From NCBI RefSeq assembly GCF_039962255.1, contig NZ_JAMPKY010000002.1:434001-498000 (forward strand): DNA of 64,000 nt. Direction: 5' to 3'. Source of the stretch: Leptolyngbya subtilissima AS-A7 (GTDB taxonomy: Bacteria > Cyanobacteriota > Cyanobacteriia > Phormidesmidales > Phormidesmidaceae). The position numbers and the translations under genes are program-made. Positions 8,125-18,031 of the stretch are shown piece after piece; positions within the stretch are counted from its first letter, which is position 1; each line of letters begins with the position of its first letter. The notes beneath the pieces were generated by a model that ran no database searches, was not told where the DNA came from, and saw only the letters and a list, made by a program, of their open reading frames with translations.

Positions 8125-9216
8125 ACAAGAATTCGCTGGCAGCCCGTAGGCTCGAAGCAGATGCCGCGATGGTCAGACTGCCTGTAGGGGCGATCGCATT
8201 ACCCAAGACAAATTACAGGGCAATTCACCATTCGCGTTGACAACTTGGCCTCAATGACTTGAGACTTTTACACCAAGCAAACCCAACTATGGATTGGTTC
8301 TCTCGCCCAGCGTGGTCAAAGGCCTGTCTTGAGCCTTAGGCTTTTGGCGAGATTGACCTCATTTTAACTGGCTGCGAATAAAACTCTGTCGTCTAGCCAA
8401 CCGACAAAACTGCTGAACGAAAGAAAAAGACCTGTTAACCGGCTCTAAAAACTCCTCAGCCCGTTACTCAGCTCGCCTCAAGAAATGCTGACAAACGCTG
8501 CGAATGCCCCAATTAGCTCACTTTTAGAGTCCTTAAAAGAGTATGAAGGACAATATTATGAGCCGCTGATTTAGAAGTATGAAGTTAAATGAATTAGTGC
8601 GTCAAAGAGCGGATTTTTTTGACTTCAAGCCCTGAAACCCTTATCGTTAATGCCTTTTCGATGTAACAAAAGCTTCATGAACAATTCTAAATATTTCCAG
8701 AAGCTGCTTTACATAGCTTTACGCAACACCTTGCTACTTCCGGATGACGTGCTTAGGTAAAAACTAGCTGTTCTCGATTATCTTAATCAATTTGTTGACC
8801 AGATGAATTCTAGATTAAAAAACAGTTCCACCTGTTGTGTCACGACTTAAAGATAATAAATGCTGATTTCCTTAAGACTAAGGCTATTTATAAGTCTGCG
8901 TCAGTCACCCAAATTTATGAAGTTATTGTAGGCCAACGTTTTGATTGAATGCTTTTGCGATCGCAAAAGCATGAAAACAGAAGAGCGAGAAATTAAGAAA
9001 AGCTCAATAGTCTTAAGTTGTGGCATTTTGGCTTTCCTACTCAAACTTCATCTGCTACAGGTCAATTGGCTGAGAGAATTTAGCGCCACTCAACTCTGAC
9101 CAGGAGCTTGAGCCGCCGCATCTCATAGGAGCGTCTACGGGTCTAGGGCAACCGTTTAGTTGAACATTCAAACGTTAGGAACAAGGCTGATCAAGCGTGA
9201 ATGAGGTTTGGCGTTG
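8125..9216. other. 1.1-kb A/T-rich intergenic region
   Basis: I see no gene of credible length on either strand. The stretch is markedly richer in A/T than its neighbours, most strongly between about 8500 and 9010. It contains the glgP upstream region on the right of 8097 and the perfect palindrome at 8949-8972. No tRNA or T-run terminator was recognised. Confidence 0.5.
8949..8972. repeat. 24-bp perfect palindrome built around a HIP1 octamer
   Basis: The arms ATGCTTTTGCGA and TCGCAAAAGCAT meet with no loop, centred on GCGATCGC. Ordinary HIP1 sites in this window are not extended this far, so this copy is exceptional. It could be a binding site for a dimeric protein or a chance extension of HIP1. 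Confidence 0.7.
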
Positions 9217-9849
9217 CTACTTAGTGCCAAACAGGCGATCGCCTGCATCCCCCAGGCCGGGCAAGATGTAGCCGCGCTCGTCCAGTTTTTCATCTACGGC
9301 GGCAGCGTAGAGGGGCACGTCGGGGTGTTCGCGGTGAAAGTGGGCAATGCCCTCGGGGGCGGCGAGCAGGCAGAGAAAGCGGAGCGATCGCGGCTGAGCC
9401 TGTTTTAACGGGTACAGTGCCGCCACCGCCGTATTGCCCGTAGCGATCATCGGGTCAACGACGAGAACGTCGCGATCGCTCAAATCCTCCGGCACCTTGA
9501 AGAAGTACTCAATCACCCGCAGGGTTTGGGGATCGCGGTAGAGACCAATGTGCCCCACCCGCGCCGAGGGCATCAGCTCCAAGATGCCGTCGAGAATGCC
9601 CTGCCCCGCCCGCATGATCGAAACGACGACTAGCTTTTTCTCCGGAGCCAGCACCGGAGCTTCCATCGTGGCCATGGGTGTCTGGATGGTTTCTAGCTTC
9701 AGCGGCAGATCGCGCGTCACTTCGTAGGCCATCAGCAGGCTGATTTCCTTTAGCAGCGTGCGAAACTTTGCCGTGCTGGTCTCGGCCCGCCGCATCAGGG
9801 TGAGCTTGTGCTGGATGAGGGGATGGTCGATGAGGTGGAGATCAGGCAT
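9217..9849 (-). CDS. upp: Uracil phosphoribosyltransferase
   Basis: 210 residues, the full family length. It converts uracil and PRPP to UMP. The PRPP-binding loop is [18 protein letters not shown], and the uracil-binding C-terminus [17 protein letters not shown] is intact. [10 protein letters not shown] lies in the catalytic core. It is the third gene of a minus-strand run headed by the URC1-like and URC4-like genes, 143 bases after the URC4 stop. That spacer holds low-complexity repeat sequence. In this context it may feed uracil into the degradation route (as yeast URC6 does) as well as salvage. Confidence 0.95.
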   Translation of the reverse strand: MPDLHLIDHPLIQHKLTLMRRAETSTAKFRTLLKEISLLMAYEVTRDLPLKLETIQTPMATMEAPVLAPEKKLVVVSIMRAGQGILDGILELMPSARVGHIGLYRDPQTLRVIEYFFKVPEDLSDRDVLVVDPMIATGNTAVAALYPLKQAQPRSLRFLCLLAAPEGIAHFHREHPDVPLYAAAVDEKLDERGYILPGLGDAGDRLFGTK

Positions 9850-9992
9850 AGGTTAGTAGAGAGGAGGATGGGTGGGTGAGGGAAGGGGAAAATGCAAAAC
9901 TCAAAGTTTCTCCTGCAAAGACGCTGCACGTAGGCAAAGCCAGTCCGAAGGATTTACAAAGTTTTGAATTCTCCATTTTGAATTTTTGAACT
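9850..9992. repeat. Low-complexity repeat tract between upp and URC4
   Basis: The tract begins with purine-rich GAGGATGGGTGGGTGAGG-like sequence and continues into TTTTGAATTCTCCATTTTGAATT-like words and their near-complements (AAAACTCAAAG). The same word types occur at 42470-42545 and 59674-59716, which suggests a dispersed intergenic repeat family of this genome. Confidence 0.45.
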
Positions 9993-11261
9993 CTAAAACA
10001 CCGTGCCATCGCTGGCCAATTGAATCGGCGGTTCTCCCCCCGATCGCCTCTCCGCAGCGATCTGTCGCCCCGCCGTCCAGGTGCCTCCCTGGAGAATTTT
10101 TACCAGGGGAAGCGTTTCGGCATCCAGGTTTAACGACTGGCGAATGTGGGTGGCGAGGTCGTCTAGCAAACAGAGGGTGAGGGCGCGCCATTCAACTATC
10201 AGTGAAGAATTGGGCGGATGGGCGACCTCAAAATCAGCAGAATTTTTGAGGCTGAGGACACCCATATCCACAAACAGCCCCCCGTTGCGGTATTCGGCTA
10301 AGCCGGTGAGCTGATCGAGATCGGTGATGGTGAGGCCGAGGTCTTGCAGGGGTTCCAGCAGCGAATAGGTGAGCCACTGGGAGAGCTTGTGGAAGGGGAC
10401 AAGGTTGCTGCCGGAGCCAGTATCGGGCAGTTGAGGATGGGGCCATACGTCGCCGAGATTGGTGCCCGCCAGTTCTACCCGTCCGGGCCAGATCGGCCCC
10501 AGGCCTAGCAGAATGGTTTGCAAAACGGTCGTTGCTGATAGCTGACTCTGGAAGGCAATTTGTAGCCAGTAGTCCACCAAGTGACCTGGTCGGGGAAGGT
10601 CAGACCCAAAGAATTGGGGCCACTGGCGCAGGGTGTGGCCGAGTTTTTGCAGCAGCGCTACTCGTCCTTCGAGTCCCAATAGTGGATTGTCGTTGTTAAC
10701 CTGGAAGGCTTGGGCAAGTTGGTTAGCAGTGAGTTGCGTGAGCCCATGGGCGTCTGCTTGCCAGGGATGGTCGGGTTGGCTAGAGAAAAGTCCCGCAGTG
10801 AAGCTGTGGAAGCTGGCGATCGCCAACCCCTCCGACCGTTGAAACTCAATTCCCGTCCCTGGCTCCACGTACCGCCACCGACTCCCGGCTCCAGCGTCCA
10901 GCAGCACGCTGGTGATCGCCAAATCCACCTTCAGCCTTGCCTGCTCTAGTAGATCCAGTCTCGATAACTCTGGCTCTAGAAGGTCTAGGCGCGATCGCCC
11001 TTCTACCTCAAAATGTCGCCAGCGCGAGTGAAAGGGAATCTCACCATCGGGATACTGCTGCCGCATGACGTCGAGAACGTAGGCAGCGGTAGCGGATAGG
11101 GCTTCGGGATGGTAGCGAAAATGCTGGAGCTGATCCTGCTCGGCTAGCTTAAAAAGGGCGCGGGTGCGATCGCGAATGGCCTGCGGACTTTGCAGGTAAG
11201 CGATCGCTGCCTCTGCTGTCGTGTGGGCACCGCCCACCATCCCATCGCTGCCTATTACCAT
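9993..11261 (-). CDS. URC4/Urg3-like protein (DUF1688)
   Basis: 422 residues of the DUF1688 family, founded on the yeast URC4 and fungal urg3 genes of the uracil-degradation (URC) pathway. Recognisable parts are AAIAYLQSPQAIRDRTRALF at the N-terminus, IPFHSRWRHFEVEGRSR, the GAGSRWRY segment and the near-C-terminal VKILQGGTWTAGRQIA. The chemical step is not established. The start (ATG complement of 11259-11261) lies two bases after the URC1-like stop, so translation is probably coupled; an alternative ATG is seven codons inside (11240). Order and spacing strongly tie it to its two neighbours. Confidence 0.88.
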   Translation of the reverse strand: MVIGSDGMVGGAHTTAEAAIAYLQSPQAIRDRTRALFKLAEQDQLQHFRYHPEALSATAAYVLDVMRQQYPDGEIPFHSRWRHFEVEGRSRLDLLEPELSRLDLLEQARLKVDLAITSVLLDAGAGSRWRYVEPGTGIEFQRSEGLAIASFHSFTAGLFSSQPDHPWQADAHGLTQLTANQLAQAFQVNNDNPLLGLEGRVALLQKLGHTLRQWPQFFGSDLPRPGHLVDYWLQIAFQSQLSATTVLQTILLGLGPIWPGRVELAGTNLGDVWPHPQLPDTGSGSNLVPFHKLSQWLTYSLLEPLQDLGLTITDLDQLTGLAEYRNGGLFVDMGVLSLKNSADFEVAHPPNSSLIVEWRALTLCLLDDLATHIRQSLNLDAETLPLVKILQGGTWTAGRQIAAERRSGGEPPIQLASDGTVF

Positions 11262-11263
11262 CC

Positions 11264-12574
11264 TTATTCCAAACCCCGCCCCTTCACCTGGGCCAGATCT
11301 TCTTCGGTGGGGGCTACTTTGTCGGTGTAGTAGCCCGCCGCCTTCTTGGCCTCAATCTCTACCCGCGCATCAGGGGGCACCAGATCGTCGGGGATCGGCA
11401 CGCGCTCAACAATCTCAATACCCGAGCGCACCAGAGCGTTGTACTTCATGTCGCTCATCGACACGAAGCGATCGATGCGGGTCACCCCCAACCAGTGCAG
11501 CACATCGGGCATCAGCTCCTGAAAGCGCACATCCTGCACTCCGGCCACGCACTCGGTGCGGGCAAAGTAGGCATCGGCGCGATCGCCCCCTTCCTGCCGT
11601 TTGCGGGCGTTATACACCAGAAACTTGGTCACCTCTCCCAGGGCGCGCCCTTCCTTACGGAAGTAGATGATCAGCCCCGCGCCCCCCTGCTGAGCCGTAG
11701 CAATACATTCTTCCAAGCCGTGCACTAGGTAGGGGCGACAGGTGCAAATGTCAGAACCAAACACATCCGAGCCATTGCATTCATCGTGAACCCGTACCGC
11801 CAAGGGCCGAGTCGGGTCAGTGATAGCGTCGGGATCACCAACGATATAAACCGTAATGCCGCCGATAGGAGGCAAAAATACCTTCACATCAAACCGCGTT
11901 ACCAGCTCAGGAAACATGCCGCCGGTCTGCTCAAACAGGGCGTAGCGCAGCTCGTCTTCGCTGACCCCGAGGCGCTGGGCTACCCCCGGCAAATACCACA
12001 CCGGCTCCACGGCTGCCTTAGTGACCACTAGGTCGCCACCAGGTTTGACGATTTCGCCGTCTTCTTTAATTCGCCCCTGACGCACCGCCTCTAGCAGTTC
12101 CGGCATTTGAATATGGGCCCGGGTGACGGCGATCGTGGGGCGAATGTCGAGGCCTTCGGTAATCTTGTCGCGATAGACATCGCCAACTAATGCCCCAAAG
12201 GGGTCGAGGGAGACGATTTTGTCAGGGTCAGCCCAGCTAGGGTGAGGGCCAATGGCGATCGCAGGGGAGGTATTGGTAAAATCAGGCCTATGGTCAGGAT
12301 CCAGCACCCCGCTAGCCACCGCCAGAGCGCGGTACACAGCATAGGAGCCAGAATGAGTACCAATGGCGTTGCGGTGGTTGGGGTCGGTGACCGTCGCTAC
12401 GATTGCCCCACGCTGAAGAGGATCCCCATGGCCCCACTGCACCGAATTCCCTTTGAGCCCCGACCGATTGGAGTGAGAGGTCAGCACAATATGACGGCGC
12501 TTGGGCAAGGCTCCGGTCTCGGGTAGACCGGGTTGGATCAGGTTTCCCGCTGCCGAACCGTTACCATCGCTCAT
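11264..12574 (-). CDS. URC1-type GTP cyclohydrolase II-like protein
   Basis: 436 residues. The C-terminal half is a RibA-type GTP cyclohydrolase II fold: the zinc cysteines are present as HDEC, DIC and TC within HDECNGSDVFGSDICTC, followed by YFRKEGRALGE. An N-terminal half of about 170 residues (for example SNRSGLKGNSVQWG and NHRNAIGTHSGSY) is absent from riboflavin RibA and marks the URC1/Urg1 subfamily. In the yeast Lachancea kluyveri URC1 is required for uracil breakdown and is not needed for riboflavin synthesis. It is the first gene of the three-gene run with DUF1688 and upp. Assignment to uracil catabolism here is inference from family and clustering. Confidence 0.87.
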   Translation of the reverse strand: MSDGNGSAAGNLIQPGLPETGALPKRRHIVLTSHSNRSGLKGNSVQWGHGDPLQRGAIVATVTDPNHRNAIGTHSGSYAVYRALAVASGVLDPDHRPDFTNTSPAIAIGPHPSWADPDKIVSLDPFGALVGDVYRDKITEGLDIRPTIAVTRAHIQMPELLEAVRQGRIKEDGEIVKPGGDLVVTKAAVEPVWYLPGVAQRLGVSEDELRYALFEQTGGMFPELVTRFDVKVFLPPIGGITVYIVGDPDAITDPTRPLAVRVHDECNGSDVFGSDICTCRPYLVHGLEECIATAQQGGAGLIIYFRKEGRALGEVTKFLVYNARKRQEGGDRADAYFARTECVAGVQDVRFQELMPDVLHWLGVTRIDRFVSMSDMKYNALVRSGIEIVERVPIPDDLVPPDARVEIEAKKAAGYYTDKVAPTEEDLAQVKGRGLE

Positions 12575-12679
12575 AGGTGCCTCGTGGAACAGAAACCACT
12601 AATCTGCCACACTTTCCCCCTTACAAACCGCTCACAAGTGACAGACAGCAGTACCGTCCGTCCCGCAGGGTTCTCCGCT

Positions 12680-14161
12680 CTATTTTGCTAGCGGAGATTT
12701 GGGAAGAGTCGCATCCACCACCACTAGCGGCTCCTGGGGAGAGGTCGTAGCTGGGGCTAACTCGGGCTTAGACAGCTGGTCTTTAAAGTCGATCCCCAGC
12801 ATTTCGCTGTAGAGCTTGACGTAATCGATCGCCGATTTGTCCCAGCTAAAGTCTTGCTCCATGGCCCGCCGCTGTAGCGCCCGCCAAGCATCCTTAAAGC
12901 GGTAGCCTTCCCAAGCGCGAATGAGGCAGGTAAACAGGTCCAGCGGCTCGTAGCGGTCAAAGCAGTAGCCCGTGCCCGTGTGGTGCTCGGGGTCGTGGTG
13001 CTGCACCGTATCCACCAAACCACCCGTGCGCCGCACCACCGGAATGCAGCCGTAGCGCATGGCAATCATCTGGCTAATACCGCAGGGCTCAAACCGCGAC
13101 GGCATTAGAAACGCGTCGGCTCCAGCATAAATACGGCGGCCTAGCCCCTCGCTGTAGAGGAGGTAGGTGGCCATGCGACCCCGGTAGCGGCTAGCCATCT
13201 GCCAGAGCTGGGTTTCGTAGTAGCGATCGCCCGTGCCCAGCAAAATAAACTGCGCGTCGGTATAGGAGAGGAAGCGGTCCAGAATTTGCAGAATTAGATC
13301 CAGCCCCTTTTGCTCCACCAGGCGGCCGACCAGCCCCACCAAAAAGGCCTTAGAATTCACCTCTAGACCCAGCTCTTCTTGAATCGCCACTTTATTGGCG
13401 CGGCGATTTTCAAGGCTGTCAGGGGTAAAGTTTTTAACGATATATCTGTCAGTGGCGGGGTCGTAGGACTCGTCATCAATGCCGTTGAGAATGCCGCCTA
13501 GCTTGCCGCTAATAAACGACAGCAGCCCCTCCAGCTCTTCGCCGTAGTCGGGAGTTTTAATTTGCTGGGCGTAGGTAGGCGACACCGTGTTGACGCGATC
13601 GGCAGCCTGCACCGCCGCCGCCATGGTGTTGTGCCCCTGCATGTACCACGGGCACCAGGTAATGCGCTCTAGCTCCCATCGCCACGGCCCTTGGTAAGCC
13701 AGGTTGTGGATGGTAAACACCGTGCTGATGTCGGGCGACTGCTGCATCCACACCGGAATCATGCCCGTGTGCCAGTCGTGGCAGTGAATAATCTGAGGCT
13801 TCCAGTAGTTCCAGGCAAACTCAGCCGCGCCGTTGGCAAAGAATGTAAACCGCCAGGCTTCATCGTCGCCACCATAGACCTTACGGGGATCAAAGGCGGG
13901 GTGGCCAAACAGATAAACCGGCACATCAGACTCAGGCAGAGTAGTTTCGTACACCGCAAAGTCGTTAAACATGGCGGTGCCTTTCCACACCGGCTCTTCA
14001 GGAATATCGACCTTGTCAGGCAAAAAGCCGTAGTAGGGCATGAAGATGCGCACGTCGTGCCCCATTTTGCGCAGCACTTTAGGCAGGGAACCCACGACGT
14101 CACCCATACCGCCGACCTTAGCCAGGGGTGCCGCTTCTGCTGCTACAAAAAGAATTTCCAT
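12680..14161 (-). CDS. glgA: Glycogen (starch) synthase
   Basis: 493 residues, GT5 family. It transfers glucose from ADP-glucose to the growing alpha-1,4-glucan. The ADP-glucose motif is [13 protein letters not shown] at residues 15-27 (the family KTGGL position), and the C-terminal nucleotide-sugar motif is seen around [14 protein letters not shown] non-conserved tail of about 30 residues follows. It lies 105 bases upstream of the URC1-like gene on the same strand, and read-through is possible. It forms with GlgP the visible part of glycogen turnover in this window. Confidence 0.96.
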   Translation of the reverse strand: MEILFVAAEAAPLAKVGGMGDVVGSLPKVLRKMGHDVRIFMPYYGFLPDKVDIPEEPVWKGTAMFNDFAVYETTLPESDVPVYLFGHPAFDPRKVYGGDDEAWRFTFFANGAAEFAWNYWKPQIIHCHDWHTGMIPVWMQQSPDISTVFTIHNLAYQGPWRWELERITWCPWYMQGHNTMAAAVQAADRVNTVSPTYAQQIKTPDYGEELEGLLSFISGKLGGILNGIDDESYDPATDRYIVKNFTPDSLENRRANKVAIQEELGLEVNSKAFLVGLVGRLVEQKGLDLILQILDRFLSYTDAQFILLGTGDRYYETQLWQMASRYRGRMATYLLYSEGLGRRIYAGADAFLMPSRFEPCGISQMIAMRYGCIPVVRRTGGLVDTVQHHDPEHHTGTGYCFDRYEPLDLFTCLIRAWEGYRFKDAWRALQRRAMEQDFSWDKSAIDYVKLYSEMLGIDFKDQLSKPELAPATTSPQEPLVVVDATLPKSPLAK

Positions 14162-14362
14162 ATCGCCCGCCCTGCTGTTGGATCAATCGGTTGTCCTCAG
14201 TCTACGGGGGTGTGGGCGTTATGCCTAGATCTGCCCTCAACCCTACGATCGCAGCTCGGCCAGTTGCCCCATCCACGAGCGGTTTGGTCAACTGGCCCTA
14301 AACTATCGCGACCTGCGCCTATAACGGTGGCGACTAAAGAGCATTGGGCAAAGGCGAATGCC

Positions 14363-14686
14363 CTAGCTCAGGTACTTACTTAGGGTCTCACTATATTCGT
14401 CATACTTTTTCGCCCCCACCAAGGTTTCCGCTACGTCTCCCTGCTGAAAGAACATCACGGCGGGAATGCTGCGAATGCCGTAGCGCTTGGCTACAGCCTG
14501 ATTGGCATCTAAATCGAGCTTGAGGACTTTGACGCGATCGCCGTATTCGTCGGCCAGCTGGTCCATCAGCGGGGCCACCAACTTGCAGGGGCCACACCAG
14601 GCTGCTGTGCAATCGACCACAAATAACGACTCTGCACTTAGAAGCGCATCAAACTCGGTTTCGTTTTCAATGTATGCAGCAGGCAT
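14363..14686 (-). CDS. trxA: Thioredoxin
   Basis: 107 residues, a single thioredoxin domain with the classic redox-active site WCGPCK at about residues 31-36 and the cis-proline segment IRSIPAVMFF. It reduces protein disulfides in the cytoplasm. Its length and the absence of a signal peptide or membrane anchor fit a soluble thioredoxin; subtype (m, x or y) cannot be fixed by eye. It is transcribed towards glgA with a gap of about 200 bases. Confidence 0.93.
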   Translation of the reverse strand: MPAAYIENETEFDALLSAESLFVVDCTAAWCGPCKLVAPLMDQLADEYGDRVKVLKLDLDANQAVAKRYGIRSIPAVMFFQQGDVAETLVGAKKYDEYSETLSKYLS

Positions 14687-15088
14687 AGGTGAAATCTCAG
14701 TTAAAGGCCCATTCTCCCACGGGGATGGTTCAGGAAACCGGGCGTCACCTACTGCCCTTTCCCCTTGAACAGGTTGGTAAGGCGGCTAAAAACTGATCTG
14801 AAGCAAGTAATTTGTCCAAGATCGGCGCCATCAAAACATACAAAACTTCACAATTAAAACGCTAGATATACGGTTGCACGGGGTTTGTCACTCCATAGCT
14901 AGTTTTTATTTAGCGATTTGACCCTCTAGGGTTCCACCAGCTTTTCAAACGTGCTAGGGTGTCTCCAGAGATATAGAGATCGGTTAGCAGCATTTGTTTC
15001 TAGTACTAACGAATTTTTCCGTTTTTCCATTGACAGACTTCTCTCCGAAATTTTGCTCTGCACATCCTTTAATTTTTGGAGAAAAGAT
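14687..15088. other. Divergent control region of trxA and the RRM gene
   Basis: A 400-base spacer between divergently read genes. No gene is supported. The right half, directly upstream of the RRM gene, is A/T-rich and pyrimidine-rich, with repeated TTTTTCC words (15017-15035), as expected for a long untranslated leader of a cold-responsive RNA-binding protein. GGAG at 15078-15081 is the ribosome-binding site for the ATG at 15089. Confidence 0.45.
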
Positions 15089-15421
15089 ATGTCAATCTAC
15101 GTAGGCAACCTGTCCTATGACGCTACCAGCGAAGACCTAACCTCTGTGTTTGCAGAGTACGGGTCTGTTAAGCGGGTACAACTTCCCACCGATCGTGAAA
15201 CCGGGCGTATGCGCGGCTTCGCCTTCGTCGAGATGTCTGCCGATTCTGAAGAAAACGCAGCTATCGAAGCCCTAGACGGCGCTGAGTGGATGGGCCGTGA
15301 TCTCAAAGTTAACAAAGCCAAGCCCCGCGAAGATCGCGGTGGCGGCGGTGGTAACTTCGGTGGCGGCGGCGGCGGTGGTCGCCGTGGCGGTGGCGATAGC
15401 TTCTCCCGCGGCGGTTACTAA
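15089..15421 (+). CDS. RRM RNA-binding protein with glycine-rich tail
   Basis: 110 residues. One RNA-recognition motif: RNP2 is IYVGNL (residues 3-8) and RNP1 is RGFAFVEM (about 46-53). A tail of Gly, Arg and Ser (about 86-110, [10 protein letters not shown] repeats) follows. This is the architecture of cyanobacterial Rbp proteins, which rise on cold shock or high light and bind mRNA. The reading frame is open from 14951, but the ATG at 15089 is chosen because it gives the canonical MSIYVGNL start and has GGAG eight bases upstream. A perfect terminator follows at 15465-15510. Confidence 0.93.
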   Translation: MSIYVGNLSYDATSEDLTSVFAEYGSVKRVQLPTDRETGRMRGFAFVEMSADSEENAAIEALDGAEWMGRDLKVNKAKPREDRGGGGGNFGGGGGGGRRGGGDSFSRGGY

Positions 15422-15464
15422 ACCTCTACTCCTAGATTTGATCGTAAAGACCAAACCTAGATAA

Positions 15465-15510
15465 ATAGCAAACAGGGTTCAGGCAGAGATGTCTGAACCC
15501 TGTTTGCTAT
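15465..15510 (+). terminator. Perfect 18-bp hairpin after the RRM gene
   Basis: ATAGCAAACAGGGTTCAG (15465-15482) pairs perfectly with 15493-15510 across a 10-base loop. There is no long T-run on the plus strand, but the A/T-rich stem base and position between the convergent RRM and ndhH genes suit a bidirectional terminator or a 3'-end stabiliser. Confidence 0.8.
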
Positions 15511-15627
15511 GTGCCAAGATATCGACCTTTAGGGATGGCGTTAAGCCGAATTGACGCGTTATGGCGCGTTCCCACACCAGCATCAACGCTGTGCTTTGGC
15601 CAGAGTGCTAACCATGGCACTAACCCT

Positions 15628-16812
15628 CTACCGATCCACTGACCCCATAACCACGTCAATGCTGCCGAGAATAACGAAAATATCGGCCACCTTTTGGCCC
15701 TTGAGCAGGTAGGGCAGCAGCTGCAAGTTGTTGAAATCGGCAGGGCGAATCTTCCATCGCCACGGCATAGGGCTCTCGTTGCCGATCAGAAAAATGCCCA
15801 GTTCACCCCGCCCCGACTCGACCCGCACATAGTGCTCCCCGGCGGGAATTTTGAAGGTAGGGGCAATTTTTTTGGCGATGAACTGGTAGTCAAAGCTATC
15901 CCACGGCGACTTTGGCCCTTCAGCTAGGCGCTTGGCCTCGAGGGTTTCCCAGGGGCCGCCTGGTAGCCCATCGAGAGCCTGCCGAATGATCTTGAGCGAC
16001 TGACGCATTTCCTCTAAACGCACCCGGTAGCGAGCCAGGCAATCGCCCTCAGACTGCCAGGCTACCTGCCAGTTAAAGTCGTCATAGCACTCGTAATGAT
16101 CGACCTTGCGCAGATCCCACTGGACGCCAGAAGCCCGCAGCATGGGGCCAGAGCAGCCCCAGCCTATAGCCTCATCACGGGTGACGACGCCCAGCCCTTC
16201 GCAGCGACGGCGAAACACTGGGTTGTCGGTGACCAGGCGCTCGTACTCGTCGAGCTTGGGGGCTAAGTAGTCCACAAAGTCTTGGCATTTTTCCGTCCAG
16301 CCGTAGGGCAGGTCAGCAGCCACACCACCCACCCGGAAATAATTGTGATTGACCATGCGGTAACCGCTCACCGCCTCAAATAAATCGAGAATGGGTTCGC
16401 GATCGCGCAGCGCATAGAAAAACAGCGTCTGCGCCCCCATATCCATCACGAAAGGGCCTACCCAGAGCAGGTGATTGACCAAGCGGGTCAGCTCTAGCAA
16501 AATCACGCGAATATAGCTAGCCCGCTTGGGCACCTCAATATCTGCCAGCTTTTCTACGGCGTTGACGGTGACGGCCTCGTTGAATAAGCCACCGTAGTAG
16601 TCCCACCGGCTGGTGTAGGGGATGAACATGGTGGAAGTCCGGCTCTCGGCAATTTTCTCCATACCGCGATGCAGGTAGCCGATCACGGGTTCACAGTCGA
16701 TCACATCTTCGCCGTCGAGGGTGACCATAATCCGAAAGCAGCCGTGCATGGAGGGGTGGTGAGGGCCAAAGTTAACCACCATGGGTTCGGTTCGAGTTTC
16801 AAGCAGCACCAT
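15628..16812 (-). CDS. ndhH: NAD(P)H-quinone oxidoreductase subunit H (NDH-1)
   Basis: 394 residues from the ATG complementary to 16810-16812. NdhH is the 49-kDa-type subunit that helps form the quinone site of thylakoid NDH-1, used in respiration and cyclic electron flow. The N-terminus [22 protein letters not shown] and the C-terminal [13 protein letters not shown] are the family signatures. An in-frame start at 16899 would add 29 residues not found in the family. It is monocistronic, as is usual for ndhH in cyanobacteria, and convergent with the RRM gene. Confidence 0.97.
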   Translation of the reverse strand: MVLLETRTEPMVVNFGPHHPSMHGCFRIMVTLDGEDVIDCEPVIGYLHRGMEKIAESRTSTMFIPYTSRWDYYGGLFNEAVTVNAVEKLADIEVPKRASYIRVILLELTRLVNHLLWVGPFVMDMGAQTLFFYALRDREPILDLFEAVSGYRMVNHNYFRVGGVAADLPYGWTEKCQDFVDYLAPKLDEYERLVTDNPVFRRRCEGLGVVTRDEAIGWGCSGPMLRASGVQWDLRKVDHYECYDDFNWQVAWQSEGDCLARYRVRLEEMRQSLKIIRQALDGLPGGPWETLEAKRLAEGPKSPWDSFDYQFIAKKIAPTFKIPAGEHYVRVESGRGELGIFLIGNESPMPWRWKIRPADFNNLQLLPYLLKGQKVADIFVILGSIDVVMGSVDR

Positions 16813-17026
16813 GGACGTTTCTCCAGTCAGAGCGCATAGTTTTAGTATCGCCAGGGCGATCGCGCTCTGTCTTGCAAGTTCTTCCGCTGGTTTGCACAAA
16901 CTTCCGATCGCCGCGCCTAACCTCTACCCTCACGGCAAGAGGCTATGCAAAGCTCTTGGCTCACTGTTCGATGCAGGTATATACCCAAACGCCAAAGCCA
17001 ACCCTAATGACGACAACAGAGCGGCC

Positions 17027-17923
17027 CTAGAAACGGTTTGCCTGCCGCCATTGGCCAGGGGTCGTGCCCACCAGCCGCCTAAAGTGACGGTTGAGGTGGC
17101 TCTGGTGGGCAAAGCCTACCCGGCAGGCAATATCGGCAATGGGGAGGTCGGGCTGAGCCAGCAGCGTCTTGGCCTGCTGTACCCGGCAGCGAATGACGTA
17201 CTGGTGGGGCGCGGCCCCAGTGGACTGCTTAAACAGTTGCGCAAAGTAGTGGGCGCTCATGCCCACCAGGGTGGATAGGGTCTCTAGGCTCAAGTCAGCA
17301 TCTAAGTGGCTGTGAATGTAGTCCACCACCCGCTGGAGCTGAGGCTTGGCCAGCCCGTTGCCATAGGTTTTGAGCTGTGGCTTGCGAGTGGCATAGGTTT
17401 GCAGCAGATGCACGGCCAGGGCTGTGGTGAGCGCTTCGGCATAGAGACGCTCACCACCACTTTGAAGCACCCGTCTGAGACATAGCCCTAGCTGTAACAC
17501 CAAGAGGTCTTGGGTAGCAAAGTGAGGTATGAGCTCAAAGGTGGTGCCGTCGGCAGCTTCGTCGAGCGATCGCCCTAGGGCAGCAGTCTCAAAGACCAAG
17601 TTCATAAATTCGCCGGGGGCATTCCAGCGCGATCGCTGTCCTACCCCGGCGGGCAGCACCAAAATGTCTCCCGGATGCACCCGCTCTGATTTAAATCGTC
17701 CATCGATCGAGCGCTCTGCCCAGACCGGTTCTGATCCGGGAAACTGAGTAAATAGCACAACACTGTGCCAGGGCGTAGACACCTCTTCCTCAATGGCTCC
17801 AGGCGGTTCCCAGCGACAGTCTACGTGAGTGCCACGCCAGCAAAAGCCCTGGGTAGACAACAGCGGCGGGGCCGTAAACAGGTTATCCACCTGGCTAGCC
17901 GTAGATAGAAGTCGAGGTGGCAT
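17027..17923 (-). CDS. AraC family transcriptional regulator
   Basis: 298 residues. The C-terminal 100 residues form the double helix-turn-helix of AraC/XylS regulators (LSLETLSTLVGMSAHYFAQLF and PIADIACRVGFAHQSHLNRHFRR). The N-terminal part resembles a cupin-like sensory domain (VHPGDILVLPAG). The ligand is unknown. It lies 108 bases downstream of the adenosine deaminase-like gene on the same strand, so it may regulate that gene or respond to a nucleoside, but nothing in the sequence proves this. Confidence 0.9.
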   Translation of the reverse strand: MPPRLLSTASQVDNLFTAPPLLSTQGFCWRGTHVDCRWEPPGAIEEEVSTPWHSVVLFTQFPGSEPVWAERSIDGRFKSERVHPGDILVLPAGVGQRSRWNAPGEFMNLVFETAALGRSLDEAADGTTFELIPHFATQDLLVLQLGLCLRRVLQSGGERLYAEALTTALAVHLLQTYATRKPQLKTYGNGLAKPQLQRVVDYIHSHLDADLSLETLSTLVGMSAHYFAQLFKQSTGAAPHQYVIRCRVQQAKTLLAQPDLPIADIACRVGFAHQSHLNRHFRRLVGTTPGQWRQANRF

Positions 17924-18031
17924 GCCCTAGCCCCGCTGCTTAAACGGTGTTGCGAATCCATTGCTCCGGCCCCAGCAGCATTGCCAGAAATGCGACCAAA
18001 ACCGGTGCAACCTTAGTTTAGAACAGGCCCG

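Noticed and set aside
13691-14383. 230-codon plus-strand frame opposite glgA
   Set aside because: Shadow of glgA, which has all the family motifs.
15000-15015. LexA-like palindrome TAGTACTA
   Set aside because: Too short and the second half-site does not fit any LexA consensus that I can recall.
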